From NCBI GenBank assembly GCA_035079385.1, contig JAVHKY010000018.1, forward strand, positions 2,294,001-2,358,000: a stretch of 64,000 bases of DNA, in the 5' to 3' direction. The notes beneath the pieces were generated by a model that was not told the DNA's origin, searched no databases, and was given only the letters and a program-made list of their open reading frames with translations. The stretch comes from Aspidiotus rigidus. Lineage: Eukaryota > Arthropoda > Insecta > Hemiptera > Diaspididae. Positions 45,420 to 56,320 of the stretch are shown here, piece by piece; the stretch's first letter is position 1; each line of letters begins with the position of its first letter. Position numbers and translations under genes: made by a program.

Positions 45420-47084
45420 CGCGTATCTTTCTTAGAATATGATGTTCGTCTTAGGTATCTATAAGTGTATAATATTTGAATTCTATCTAATATTATGTTT
45501 AATTAGGAATAAATGGTTCATGATCGGGAGGGGGGGGGGGGGGGGGTAGGAGAAAACTTGTGCAGCCTGTTACCAGTGATCAGAGTAAGTCATGTTTCAT
45601 TCACCTGTTTCTTGAGGCAGTCAATACCACAATATTTTTCAGAACGGTCTCAAAGATGGTTGTAGAAATATTAAAGAAGCAAAGAGGAAGTTACATCTTC
45701 AAAAGCTGTTGCACTTAGGGAGTCAAAAGATTTTCAAGATTTAGGTAGCTTTGGATTTTATCGAATGAGTTTTCTTTGCATCCTTTCGAAATTTGTACCT
45801 AGATAGATATAAGAAAAAAGGAAGTATAACCAAAAAATCCTCTAGCCCTGTTTTCTTGTCAACTTCTTAACGATAAATTGATTCATAAAATTATTAAATA
45901 CGCTCGAGAAACTTAAAGTTCATCAATCAAATAACGATTCTTTTCCTCGAAAAAAAAAAAAAAAATGAATTAATTACACATAATTTTGTTATTTCAATAT
46001 TAGAACTGAGTCTGGTTTTCGTATTTTTAAAATTATATCTAAATTTTATTCGTCATCGTTCAATTGTTGAGTAGAGAACTTTGAATAAAATTGCCTTGGT
46101 TTCATTCTTCTTGACTTCTGTTTGCGATACAACATTTGGTAACCATGAATTCCAATTTTGAAAGAAGTATAGCCAATGATATCTGCTACTGAAATGACTT
46201 TTAGATAAATCAATATCGTGAGCGAACAATGTTATGTGCTATTTTCTTTTTTTTAAAGTAAGATTCGACCAAAAAGATTTATTTTCAGTGGAGGCACTTG
46301 TCATGAATAGAATGCAATCGATTAGACCTCATAGGTTCCTAAATTTTTACAAATGTCAAATTTTATATTTTGATTGATACTGTGGAATACTCGGAAGAGG
46401 CCAAAGGTATGGTAGAGGTCCAGTGCCCCCAAAAAAGAAAGTAAAGAAAGGTCCCACGCACTTTTATCCTGTATTGACAGTGATTATCAGTTTTTTGAGT
46501 AGAAAAAGACAATCTAACAACAAATGTGGTGGTGCTCAAGGTTGAAGGTTATCCCTTAGTATGGACCTGGTGGAATAAACATATCTCGAACTCCTTCTCC
46601 TATCATAGATTTTCTGGACAAAATACGAAAATGGACCATGATGCAGACACAATGCACGAGATTATAATAGAAGTCTTCTCGATCAGCCTTCTATATCCCT
46701 TGTAAAGTACAATTGTTGAAGGATTTCTACTGAAAAATCTATTTTCTTCAAAAATTACTACGAAATTCGGATCTATGATGCATTAGATGTGGTCTCGAGA
46801 TTAAACATACAGATTACAAGAGAAAGAAAGAACAGATATGAAATTAAACTTCAGAAGTGAAACACATTGATATTGATTCAACTGTCAAGATTTAGAATTC
46901 ATGAAATTTCTTTTGTAAAATAATAGGGTAAACCTGAAGAAGAAGAGAAAAAAACGTTTTTGGACTTTCAGAAGGGCTCTATAAAAGTTGGTCATTTTCG
47001 GAAATTCAATAAGTGATTAAGATAGGAAGTTCTGAATTCAAACAAAGCTCCCTAAGAAAGTTACCAAATTCACGAATTAAAGCT
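45420..47084. other. Downstream of the gelsolin gene; no gene seen
   Basis: An AATAAA occurs at about 45,509, about 90 bp after the stop, a candidate polyadenylation signal for the gelsolin gene. A G run with one interruption (45,526-45,546) follows. The remainder is AT-rich without repeats I recognise. Confidence 0.4.
45526..45546 (+). repeat. G-run (GGGAG then about 17 G)
   Basis: A nearly pure G tract just after the AATAAA of the gelsolin gene. Such runs can form G-quadruplexes and are prone to sequencing and length error. Confidence 0.95.
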
Positions 47085-47755
47085 ATAGCGTGATGGTTGA
47101 AATTTTTGTAAGTTCACAGTTCATATAAGCCTTCCCCCTCGTACATATAGCTAGTAGGTTGAAATATTTTCGAGTTTCCCTTGATCTATGTAGGTCGGTA
47201 TCGAAATTTTTCAAATTTCCTCTGTCTTCCTGGACCGAGCTGCGTCTTACTAGCTGATGATTGACTTCCCTCCATCTTATCTTTTCGAGATCCTTACTCG
47301 AACAAACTCACCACACAAATCATCCACATCATTCTCCCGTAACTATTATTCTGATCTCGGTCACATCGGCTTTCCCCAACGTGACAGCATTAATCGTGTA
47401 TCCAAAAACTTTACTCTCTTAATCAAAATCACCGACCCCCGCCTTCAGCAGCATGCGACTGTAGAAATTATTATCGTTCCTATGATTAAAAAATTCGACT
47501 CTTGATTCCTTAACGAAGTTAAATGAGGAACTCAGAGAACCTGTTTCGTGAGTCAAATGGGATTTGGTACTGAGAATACAAGGAAGCCTACACCTACTAT
47601 AAGCCTAGTGTAACGTAGTTCGAGTGTCTAAATTTTTCTCGAATCTCGAGCTATAAATATTATAGGAGGGTCGACATTTTTCCAAGTTTTTTGCCGGACG
47701 GCGCACGGCAAATTCTCAAAAAAAAACCATAGAACAGGTTCCCTGTTAAAAAAAT
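47085..47755. mobile_element. Minisatellite-family fragments around a foreign ORF
   Basis: Decayed units lie at 47,085-47,230. The boundary CCTTAACGAAGTTAAATGAG with GAACCTGTTTCGTGAGTCAA starts at about 47,508. A TCGAGCTATAAATATTATAG unit and the trailer GCCGGACGGCGCACGGCAAA, with AACAGGTTCCCTGTT, end at about 47,752. Between, 47,257-47,505 is an 82-codon open frame (FSRNYYSDLGHIGFPQRD) that looks unlike the repeats; it may be retroelement-derived but is unidentified. Confidence 0.65.
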
Positions 47756-47889
47756 TCTGACGTATTCTAGTTAAAAAGAGGAAGCGTTGAAATAGTTGTA
47801 ATCCTTTTCAATGCTTGGCTACCCTATACTGTCTGTATTATGCTACCATATTTTTTTCTTTTTAAATTACAACATATCTTAAATTACAG

Positions 47890-48040
47890 GTAATGTCTGT
47901 AATGAAGCCGATGAACTATTAAATTTTGGAAGACGCGAATCGAAAAAATCCAATTCCGGTCAGCAAAGATATACTGTACAACCAATAGAAATGGATCTCG
48001 GAAGGGAAAGAAGGAAGAAAGCCGATCTAGAGGAATTTTG
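47890..48040 (+). CDS. Internal exon of an unidentified gene
   Basis: The acceptor TATCTTAAATTACAG and donor TTTTG|GTGAGA bracket 151 nt. Only one frame is open, for 49 codons: NVCNEADELLNFGRRESKKS, NSGQQRYTVQPIEMDLGRER, RKKADLEEF. The two other frames stop within the first eleven codons. The product is hydrophilic and highly charged, unlike the antisense-type ORFs around it. Split codons at both ends (two nucleotides each) mean it needs a phase-1 upstream partner. The gelsolin gene does not provide one. Neighbouring exons were not found. Confidence 0.5.
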
Positions 48041-48207
48041 GTGAGATTGAGTATCAACTTTTAAAATAAGACCTTACTGAGCATAAATTCCATGACAATA
48101 GGGCGAATTAGCTGTGTTTTGGTATTCTAAAATATTTGCCTTATCATCTCTCCTCTTATGCCATTGTGAAACTACACTTTTTTGTCGAACACATCTTCTC
48201 ATTAGAC

Positions 48208-50100
48208 CAAGAAATGAAGCTAGCAAAATAGGGCTACCTGGACACTATGAATACAGAGCTGATTTTTTCATAAAATGTTCAGAACCTTCCCCTGAAGGTA
48301 TCCTCAAAAATCCCCGCGAATCCTAATGGGGCTTTCCCTTTCATAGGGGGGCAAAGGGGGAAAAATTGAGTTTTTCGTCAATAACTCGATAACAAGTGAT
48401 GGTACAAAAAAAAGTTTCAAACAAAAATTGTTCTACCACCAATTTCCTACAAAAAATGTTTCATTACTTTTTTTCTAAAAATTGATAGTTTTGTCGTTAT
48501 AGGTAACGCGCTAAAATTATATCTCTCACTTATGTACGTGTTTGCACATCGCCTACATAATAGAGTCTTTCACACTGACGTCACATCACTCATAATAATA
48601 CGGTCTTCTAGTGTTCCATCTTCTAGTGTTGGATACTTCCATCACAAATGTAAACAATTTTTTTTGCGTACTTTCCCGTAAGAAAAATAGTGTTCCAGAA
48701 ATCGTTGAATACTTTGAAAAGAAATTGTTTGTATAAGGAACCAAAACTTAATTTTTTATTACTAAGAAGTTCTTAGATTGCCATCAGATAATACTTGTTC
48801 CTAAGAAATTTTCCGTTCTCGTTATATTTGACAAATTTTAGAGCCAAATTTGTTCCCATAAGGAATAACGTGTAAAAAAAATTGTTTAAATATCAGTGAT
48901 GGAAATATAGATCTCATTCTTAGATATTTTTCAACGATATTTCTACTGGATAGTGCCACATTGAGCAAATATCGACACACCGTGACGTCGACCGTGAATG
49001 ACCCTATAATGCATACTTTGTAAACAACGCGTGTCTTTTGATCGGTCGGTGTAATCAGTAAACTGTAACATAGGAACATCAGGGGTGCTATCAGTCAGCC
49101 ATTGCTGTAGTTGTTCCTTTTTTCTTATTCGTCTAGAAAATTTTTATCATCATCATCAGCTGTCTAGCGCTTCATTATTATCACTCCGTTGTTTTAGGTT
49201 GAACGTTTGAAACACACTGTTCCAATTAAAAATTAATCACTGCGGAGATTTATTTTGCCCAAAATAAGTTTAAATAACGAAACAAAATTAAAAATTGTCT
49301 GATAATATCGAAAGACGTAAATATTTTATTAGGTATTATTGATTCGTGATCGCATCTAGCTTTGGGTTTTTGTGAATTATGAAATCCGGAACAAAATAAA
49401 CACCCTGCATTTGTGTTTTCTTTTGCAATGAAGTCAGTTGATCAGATGAAAGAGCGCAAGTGAATCATTACTCATTAACAGGAAAAAGAGGATTATTAAG
49501 TAGGTTGATGTGTTCTTGATCGATTGCATCAATAGAATCGTGATTGGAATTATGATTCCAGTGATTTTTGATCGATTTCTGTGAATTATGAAATTTTGAA
49601 CTATTTTGTAGGTTCTTATGTTTTGATCCTGAGGAACTCGCATGCTCTAAATCAAAAGAGAAACAATGAGATTTAACCTACTTACAAATCTCGGAACAAA
49701 ATTTTAAAAAATATTATCCAAATAGTAGGAGTAGTTTGATGTGTTTATGATCAATTGCCTAAATAGGATGTGTAGAATCGTGGTTCAAATTATGAATACA
49801 GAACGTGATCTTTGATTGTATAAAATGATATCTATGCTAATTAATTCTTTCATCAATCAAATTATCCAAAAGTAGATTTGTACAATTGAAAAACCCCTTT
49901 TCAGGATCACTTGTTATCGAGTTATTGACAAAAAACTCAATTTCCTACCCTTCACCTTCCTGTAAAAAAGGAACCCCAACTTGGATTCACGTGGATTTTT
50001 GAAGATACCATTAGGAGAGGCCTCCGAACATTTCAAGAAAAAATCAGCTCTGTATTCTTTGTGTCCAGGTAGATGTCTTCCTTTTTTGGTCTAGATGGCT
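48208..50100. mobile_element. 1.9 kb element with about 195 bp inverted arms
   Basis: 48,208-48,405 (CTACCTGGACACTATGAATA, GAGCTGATTTTTTCAT, AATAACTCGATAACAAGTGA) is the inverted counterpart of 49,905-50,100 at roughly 80% identity. Inside, about 49,020-49,870 is the inverted copy of the dispersed repeat at 2,640-3,690. No transposase is visible. ORFs inside (85 and 69 codons) are not conserved in copy A. Likely a non-autonomous foldback-type transposon. Confidence 0.65.
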
Positions 50101-51030
50101 TAAATCAATTTCACAACTATGTGGAAGCCATTTTTCCGTTTCTCCAGCAACTGAATTTCCTCTATTCAGACGTCACCGAGTTCATAGTCTGATAACTGGC
50201 GGCTGGTAGCTTGTTCATTAAAAAAAAAAAAGAAGAATTGTATCAAAAAAATCAACACAATTTCAACTTCATAAATTCTCTTTTCCCTTGGCCAAAGTCC
50301 TATACAAAATGGTCAGGTTTGCGTCAAATATTTCGAGGATAAATTTATTTTCCTACACGTTTATGAAACTGATTACATTCAACGCATTTTCCGTCGTCCT
50401 TGTTTCATTCTATAATACTTTGTAAATACTTTCACCAAAGATTAAGAAAAAGAAAGAAAAAAATACCTACCATCAATCTTTCTTCAGCCAAATATTCTCA
50501 TTTTGAAAACATCCCATATGTGAATAAGTACCTACGTTGAACCTTCACTTCTGACTATGGTTTCACCTTTAATTCACTCCGTTTCTTTTCATTGTATTCT
50601 ATTATATTTAGTACGTACGTGATCTGTACACATCATTATTGTTAGGAATAATTTTCTTGTCTTCTCCGGTATACGAGTAACTTAAGTTTAGTTCATAGTT
50701 GGTATAAATTGATGGATGATGGCTCTTTCGAAATTTGGGACGGCAATACATATCTTCCTCGATTTAAAAATTCTTTCTTTTCTTCTCGACCCACCTGGTC
50801 AACGAGCGTTGTTTGGAAAGTTTTCGATAACTCCTACACGATTACTCAGATAGGGTGGTAACGGATGTAAAGAGCTGTAGCTGAGAAGATTGTATCCGCA
50901 AACATTCTCCTTGCTATATAACACATAAAACAAAACGGAAGATATTGAAAATCGGAAAAAGGATGTTACCTCAAATTGTACTCTTTAAGCGCTGAATCGA
51001 ACGTGAAGAGTAATAATAAATAATATACGA
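50101..51030. other. AT-rich intergenic DNA, no gene seen
   Basis: No coding or repeat signal of note. A run of 12 A lies at about 50,221-50,232. Confidence 0.4.
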
Positions 51031-51221
51031 CGTTATGCTATACGTAAAAATAATCGCGTATCGTGCTTCTTCACACCATTTAAAAGTTTAGCGGAAACTG
51101 AAGTGTCCGAAAGAACACGTAATCCGTATCTCATACTGTGCAGTTTCTCATACAACTGTAGTAATATTGTCATGATGATACGCGTACGTACATCTGTATG
51201 TATCAGAGCTTTAATTCTTAC

Positions 51222-51387
51222 TTTCTTCTTTGTCTTATCTGTGAACGATAGTTGTACACCGACAATGGAAATTTTTGTACACTTATGGGAATTGAAGATT
51301 TCAATTTCTCGGATACCTCTGCCGGTATTGACATGGGTAATTCTATCTTCAGGATGGGGTGCAGTCAAAGTTCCACCGTTGTCATGA
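51222..51387 (-). CDS. Internal exon of an unidentified gene, faint jacalin-like look
   Basis: On the minus strand, the acceptor CCAACAAGCGCAG and donor AAA|GTAAGA bracket 166 nt with a single open frame of 55 codons: HDNGGTLTAPHPEDRITHVN, TGRGIREIEIFNSHKCTKIS, IVGVQLSFTDKTKKK. The pattern RITHV..GRGIREIEIF ... IVGVQLSFTD recalls beta-prism (jacalin-like) repeats (I..I.V..G..ID.IQ.T..DG), but this is a visual impression only. A possible phase-0 next exon follows at about 51,156-51,033 (LYEKLHSMRYGLRVLSDTSV) to a stop, and reading straight through also stays open. The minisatellite family begins 15 bp upstream of the acceptor, so the gene may be interrupted there. Confidence 0.4.
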
Positions 51388-51399
51388 CTGCGCTTGTTG

Positions 51400-51570
51400 G
51401 AAATAGCGGGGAACCTCTTGACCCCCTCCTATCATATAAACTTTGGAGGTCGTATTATATAAAGCTTTGAAGTCGACATTTTTCCACGTCCCCCTCCTAT
51501 CATATATAGCTCTAGACCACAATCTACGTTTTTCAGATCCCACGTGCCCCATAAAAAGTATTCCTGCCAC
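51400..51570. repeat. Minisatellite-family fragment
   Basis: Begins AATAGCGGGGAACCTC, then decayed units GACCCCCTCCTATCATATAA, CGTCCCCCTCCTATCATATA and TAGCTCTAGACC. Its edge lies about 15 bp from the 51,222-51,387 exon. Confidence 0.75.
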
Positions 51571-52254
51571 CCCTCGTGTAAATTCGTGAAAGAATCCGTG
51601 ATTTGTAGAGGTGGGAAGTCGGCTATTTTTCTGCTTCGAAGCTGAGAGCCAGCTCCAAAGAAGTATGGAGCTGAATCCAATATAAGACCCCTAGGGTGAG
51701 AGAAAGCGGCTCTGATGGGCTATGGGAAAGGAGTTCACGGGTCTTTCAGCTTCTTTGCTGTTTTTGGCTCTCAGCCTAATAAGCTTAAGTAGTTACTCAA
51801 CGTATTTATTCGTGAACAAGGGTATCTGCAAACACACGAAGCCATTACTAAAAAAGAGCCAGGAGCTGTACCTCGGAGCTGAAACCTATTTCGCCCTCTG
51901 CTTCATAAAAGTGAAAGCGGAACCGTTCTTATGGGAACCAGCTCCCGACCTTTTGGCTCAGAAAATGAAATTTTTTCTTCTGTAGGAATTCATAGTTTAG
52001 AATTTTCCTAGTTCCCAGCTAGGGCGGAATTTTCTCGAGTTCGATGCTCCATATTTATACAGCTCAGACGTTGATATCACATCTGTAGGGGTATATCCTA
52101 TCCTGAGACTGGGTCTCGTCTTGAGTCTCTATGTGATAAGGAGGTGAGGACGTGAGGATCGGTTCTTCTTTGATTCTACGTTATTTGTTATTGGTTTGAT
52201 CTTTTCAATTTTTGTACCACAATCCGAGATGATAGTTCAGTAGTAAATTTTCAA
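51571..52254. other. No gene assigned
   Basis: AGCTGAGAGCCAGCTCC-like words recur (about 51,640, 51,760 and, inverted, 51,940), giving a small repeat. The 87-codon ORF at 51,722 has a hydrophobic start (LLFLALSLISLSSYSTYLF) but no domain or splice support. Confidence 0.3.
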
Positions 52255-52560
52255 ATTTTATGCGATAGAGATTATAGGGTTTGCTATCTTAGAGAGAGAA
52301 GTTGCTTTTTTAACGGCTTCATCTCCTGCATCATGAGGTGGAAACTGGACGTGACCTGGTATCCAGATGGAAGTGAGATGAGACTTTCTTAATCGATAGT
52401 GAGAGAAAGGATTGGGAAGAACAAAGAGTCGGTTAGGAGAATATAATTGTTTTGAAGTTGAAATTGAGCAATGTAAGACACGAGCTAGTATGGTGTTTAG
52501 TCCAGCTGTATAAACTGAAGCGGAATTTGGTATTTGGTGAGCTATTATTCGTTTTTTGAT
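52255..52560 (-). pseudogene. RNase H domain of an I-like non-LTR element
   Basis: The minus strand reads HYRLRKSHLTSIWIPGHVQF, PPHDAGDEAVKKATSLS. WIPGHV and the following D (DAGDEA, normally ND.AD.AA) are hallmarks of retroelement RNase H. Upstream NSASVYTAGLNTILARVL corresponds to the SxxxAE..AI helix. The catalytic core is incomplete. Only the I-type group among the elements here carries RNase H. Confidence 0.75.
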
Positions 52561-52586
52561 GAAGCTGTTTTTTTCTGTGAACTTGT

Positions 52587-52710
52587 TTTACCGACTTTTC
52601 TAACTAGAAAAGTGAGGTATTACACCCGTAGCAAGGTCAACAGGGGGAGTGGGTAATGAACTTTCTCGACGTTTTAGGGGTCCTAGATCACAACTAGCAT
52701 AAAAAAAAAA
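52587..52710 (+). repeat. 120 bp direct-repeat module, copy 1 (copy 2 at 53,906-54,030)
   Basis: TTTTACCGACTTTTCTAACT through CAACTAGCATAAAAAAAAA is essentially identical in the two copies. Copy 1 directly precedes the left palindrome arm and copy 2 directly follows it. A diverged relative lies inside the palindrome arms (about 55,960-56,100), ending in the same AATTCAGGTTTCCTTA that follows copy 2. Confidence 0.9.
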
Positions 52711-53756
52711 ACACTCACGCAGTCGCGTGAGTAGTACACGACTTTTCTTCCCACAATGCAAGAAACATTGAGAGAGTCACTCCCTCTCTTTAAATTAAAT
52801 ACCAATGACCTGTCAATCATGTCAAACATTTGTAGAATAAACAATAAAACTCAGTTTATAAATTCTATCACTACGATGTCACATCAACAGATAACAGAGT
52901 AAAAATACCTATAATCCAATAAGGAAACCTGAATTTTGTTATAATTTAGGCTAAAAGTCATCTAAAACCTACAAAACGTCTCCAGAAAAACCACTCCCCC
53001 TCCCCCTGTCCAAACTGCTACGAGGCTATAACAGTTGTTTCTAATAAAAAAGAGCTCTACAATCATTTTTTCCCAGACCTTATTCTTAGCATATTATTAG
53101 TCTAGTATACTGTATATTAGGATGAGTGGTTCAATTCTTTATCACTTCCGATTTCTGGCATCTCTTAAAGCTATCTCGAGCTGCTATTCCTCTCGTGCAC
53201 TCATAAATTGCCTTCACGCTATCATATCACCATTTTCTATGCACACTCCACCCCAAAATTCTGCATCTGGGAATCCAGCTACAACGAGATCCCGAAAAAC
53301 TAAAAAAATCGATGTCGAAACGAAAGAAGCAACCAATCACCCAATAGTCAATCCCTCATTCCTTCCCTCACGCTTCAACCATTCCAAACGTATTAACAAA
53401 ATACCTCACTTTTCTAGCTAGAAAATTCGGTAAAAATATATAGCACCCAAGCCCGGTTTACTCGTTAGTCTAATCTCAAATCTCACTCAAAAAAGCCAGT
53501 CCAAATTGAAAATAATCTTTCCATCTCTTTTGACACCTCAAATCAACTATGAACCACTACTAATTAGGTACCCATACATGAAAAAGTGACAAATAAATCA
53601 ATTATTAATTAAGAGTGAAATCACCCAGGTAGTCTCGCATCAGCACACTTGATGAAGATTAAAAAATTTAATTGTACTTAATCATTCAAACTCAAGGTTA
53701 TCACTAAAATCAGTCGAATAACAAATTAAGAAAAATAAAACGTGAACCCACATTTT

Positions 53757-53912
53757 GGTCCTCATCCCAACGAAATTCAAGGCAAGAGGAGGTCATTTTA
53801 GCTCGGCTGCGAATAGGCCACACTCGTCTTACTCATACTTATCTTCTCACTAATCTCGCTCCTCCATCATGCCCTCACTGTCTCCAAGAAAATTTATCAG
53901 TTGATCATTTTA
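53757..53912 (+). pseudogene. I-like element C-terminal fragment in left arm
   Basis: WSSSQRNSRQEEVILARLRI, GHTRLTHTYLLTNLAPPSCP, HCLQENLSVDHF: RLRIGHTRLTH and the CPHC...DH knuckle are typical of the C-terminus of I/Jockey-group ORF2. It is cut off at the arm's inner end, where the 120 bp module begins. Confidence 0.8.
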
Positions 53913-54034
53913 CCGACTTTTCTAACTAGAAAAGTGAGGTATTACACCCGTAGCAAGGTCAACAGGGGGAGTGGGTAATGAACTTTCTCGACGTTTTAGG
54001 GGTCCTAGATCACAACTAGCATAAAAAAAAATTT

Positions 54035-54041
54035 CAGGTTT

Positions 54042-54111
<70 letters not shown>

Positions 54112-54112
54112 A
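54035..54112 (+). repeat. (TA)n microsatellite
   Basis: About 38 TA units with one TTTA interruption, in the palindrome spacer. It directly follows the 120 bp module and the CAGGTTTCCT word. Confidence 0.97.
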
Positions 54113-54116
54113 TAAG

Positions 54117-54455
54117 ATTTTTTTGTCCGCGGAACTCCTCCGAAACTACCCGATGGATTTTTTTGTAACTTGGCCATATTGTAGTAGTATATCTGAAGAT
54201 GTGCACCTGCAATTTTTTTGAAAATCGGATGAGTAGTTCTCGAGAAATTTTCAATTTGTTGAGAAATTTTGCAGTATTTCGAGTACCTTTTTGTCCGCGG
54301 AACTCCTCCGAAACTACCCGATGGATTTTTTTGTAACTCGGCCATATTGTAGTATTATATTTGAAGATGTGCACCTGCATTTTTTTTGAGGATCGGATGA
54401 GTAGTTCTCGAGAAATTTTTACTTTTGTTGAAAATTTTTCACTATTACGAGTAGC
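54117..54455 (-). repeat. Tandem 168 bp repeat, two units, giving a repeated ORF
   Basis: TTTTTGTCCGCGGAACTCCT occurs at about 54,121 and 54,289, each followed by matching CCGATGGATTTTTTTGTAAC and GATGTGCACCTGCA. The minus-strand 152-codon ORF contains the repeated peptide WPSYKKIHRVVSEEFRGQK twice. No known domain; probably repeat DNA that happens to be open. Confidence 0.85.
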
Positions 54456-54805
54456 TTCTTACGAATAGCTGCGAGTAGCTGCTTACGTTAGGAGAAGCGG
54501 ATTTTCCTATACGTTTACCACTTTCGTTATCAGTACGTGTATTGTGATGAAGAATCTTTCATCATTCGACAGGTTCATTCTTTGTTTATTTTTTACCAAG
54601 GGTTCATTGGATTTTATTTCTGATGAAACCTTTTCGTTCAAATTTAGTACACTTGTATCTCGCTTCCCACAGCCCCTAGAGCGTTGAATTTTGTTTTGTC
54701 AAATTTTATTTGTTTTGTTAAATTTATTTTTGAACGGATAGTGGCAATGGCGAGTTGTTCATTTTTCTAGCTATTTTTCATTATTATTAGTCATACTCGA
54801 TAGTT

Positions 54806-55290
54806 TTTTTTTTTTTTTTTTTTTTTTTATTATTATTTTACGAGCATTATAAACTGCACGAGGGTTATTTGCTCGGCGTTACAATCTTATTTTAGAACAT
54901 TACTTGAATTAGGTTAAATTAGGTACGTATTGGTGGAATTGAGTGGCGATCGAACGGAATTTGTTGGTGAATTATATGAAGTTGTAGAATTGAGTGGTGC
55001 GTAAATAAGTTAGGGTTGAGTCGATGGTTTCGGAGTTGTTGTTTAGTGCTGCATTGATATTGGAAGATATATTTAGGGAGGTTCGAGTGGATTGCAGGAC
55101 GGGGCATGAGAAAATAAAATGATCAACTGATAAATTTTCTTGGAGACAGTGAGAGCATGATGGAGGAGCGAGATTAGTGACAAGATAAGTATGAGTAAGA
55201 CGAGTGTGGCCTATTCGCAGCCGAGCTAAAATGACCTCCTCTTGCCTTGAATTTCGTTGGGATGAGGACCAAAATGTGGGTTCACGTTTT
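54806..55290 (-). pseudogene. I-like element 3' end with poly(A), in spacer and right arm
   Basis: Minus-strand sense: SSQRNSRQEEVILARLRIGH, then TRLTHTYLVTNLAPPSCSHC, LQENLSVDHFIFSCPVLQ, a complete C-x2-C...H...C knuckle. The trailer continues to a T run on the plus strand (about 54,809-54,829), i.e. a poly(A) tail. This gives the true 3' end that the left-arm copy lacks. Confidence 0.8.
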
Positions 55291-56320
55291 ATTTTTCTTA
55301 ATTTGTTATTCGACTGATTTTAGTGAAAACCTTGAGTTTGAATGATTAAGTACAATTTTTTAATCTTCATCAAGTGTGCTGATGCGAGACTACCTGGGTG
55401 ATTTCACTCTTAATTAATAATTGATTTATTTGTCATTTTTTCATGTATGGGTACATAATTAATAGTGGTTCATAGTTGATTTGAGGTGTCAAAAGAGATG
55501 GAAAGATTATTTTCAATTTGGACTGGCTTTTTTGAGTGAGATTTGAGATTAGACTAACGAGTAAACCGGGCTTGGGTGCTATATATTTTTACCGAATTTT
55601 CTAGCTAGAAAAGTGAGGTATTTTGTTAATACGTTTGGAATGGTTGAAGCGTGAGGGAAGGAATGAGGGGTTGACTATTGGGTGATTGGTTGCTTCTTTC
55701 GTTTCGACATCGATTTTTTTAGTTTTTCGGGATCTCGTTGTAGCTGGATTCCCAGATGAAGAATTTTGGGGTGGAGTGTGCATAGAAAATGGTGATATGA
55801 TAGCGTGAAGGCAATTTATGAGTGCACGAGAGGAATAGCAGCTCGAGATAGCTTTAAGAGATGCCAGAAATCGGAAGTGATAAAGAATTGAACCACTCAT
55901 CCTAATATACAGTATACTAGACTAATAATATGCTAAGAATAAGGTATGGGAAAAAATGATTGTAGAGCTCTTTTTTATTAGAAACAACTGTTATAGCCTC
56001 GTAGCAGTTTGGACAGGGGGAGGGGGAGTGGTTTTTCTGGAGACGTTTTGTAGGTTTTAGATGACTCTTAGCCTAAATTATAACAAAATTCAGGTTTCCT
56101 TATTGGATTATAGGTATCTTTACTCTGTTATCTGTTGATGTGACATCGTAGTGATAGAATTTATAAACTGAGTTTTATTGTTTATTCTACAAATGTTTGA
56201 CATGATTGACAGGTCATTGGTATTTAATTTAAAGAGAGGGAGTGACTCTCTCAATGTTTCTTGCATTGTGGGAAGAAAAGTCGTGTACTACTCACGCGAC
56301 TGCGTGAGTGTTTTTTTTTT

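Larger units (their letters stand above)
52701..56320. repeat. Giant palindrome: 1.2 kb near-identical arms, 1.2 kb spacer
   Basis: The left arm (52,701-53,912) and right arm (55,115-56,320) are reverse complements with only a few differences. Both outer ends carry ACTCACGCAGTCGCGTGAGT, itself a hairpin, next to an A/T run. Both arms contain the same 99-codon ORF (53,122-53,421 and 55,601-55,900; one residue differs), whose translation has no known domain. The high identity means recent duplication, or homogenisation by gene conversion. Confidence 0.95.

Noticed and set aside
45302..48040. Joining the gelsolin gene's third exon to the 47.89 kb exon
   Set aside because: The stop codon and domain end fit exon 3 as terminal; the alternative donors (GTAGAC, GTACTT) are weak or give the wrong phase.
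54808..54829. T run as a simple microsatellite
   Set aside because: It marks the poly(A) tail of the minus-strand I-like element whose C-terminal knuckle lies just upstream in sense.
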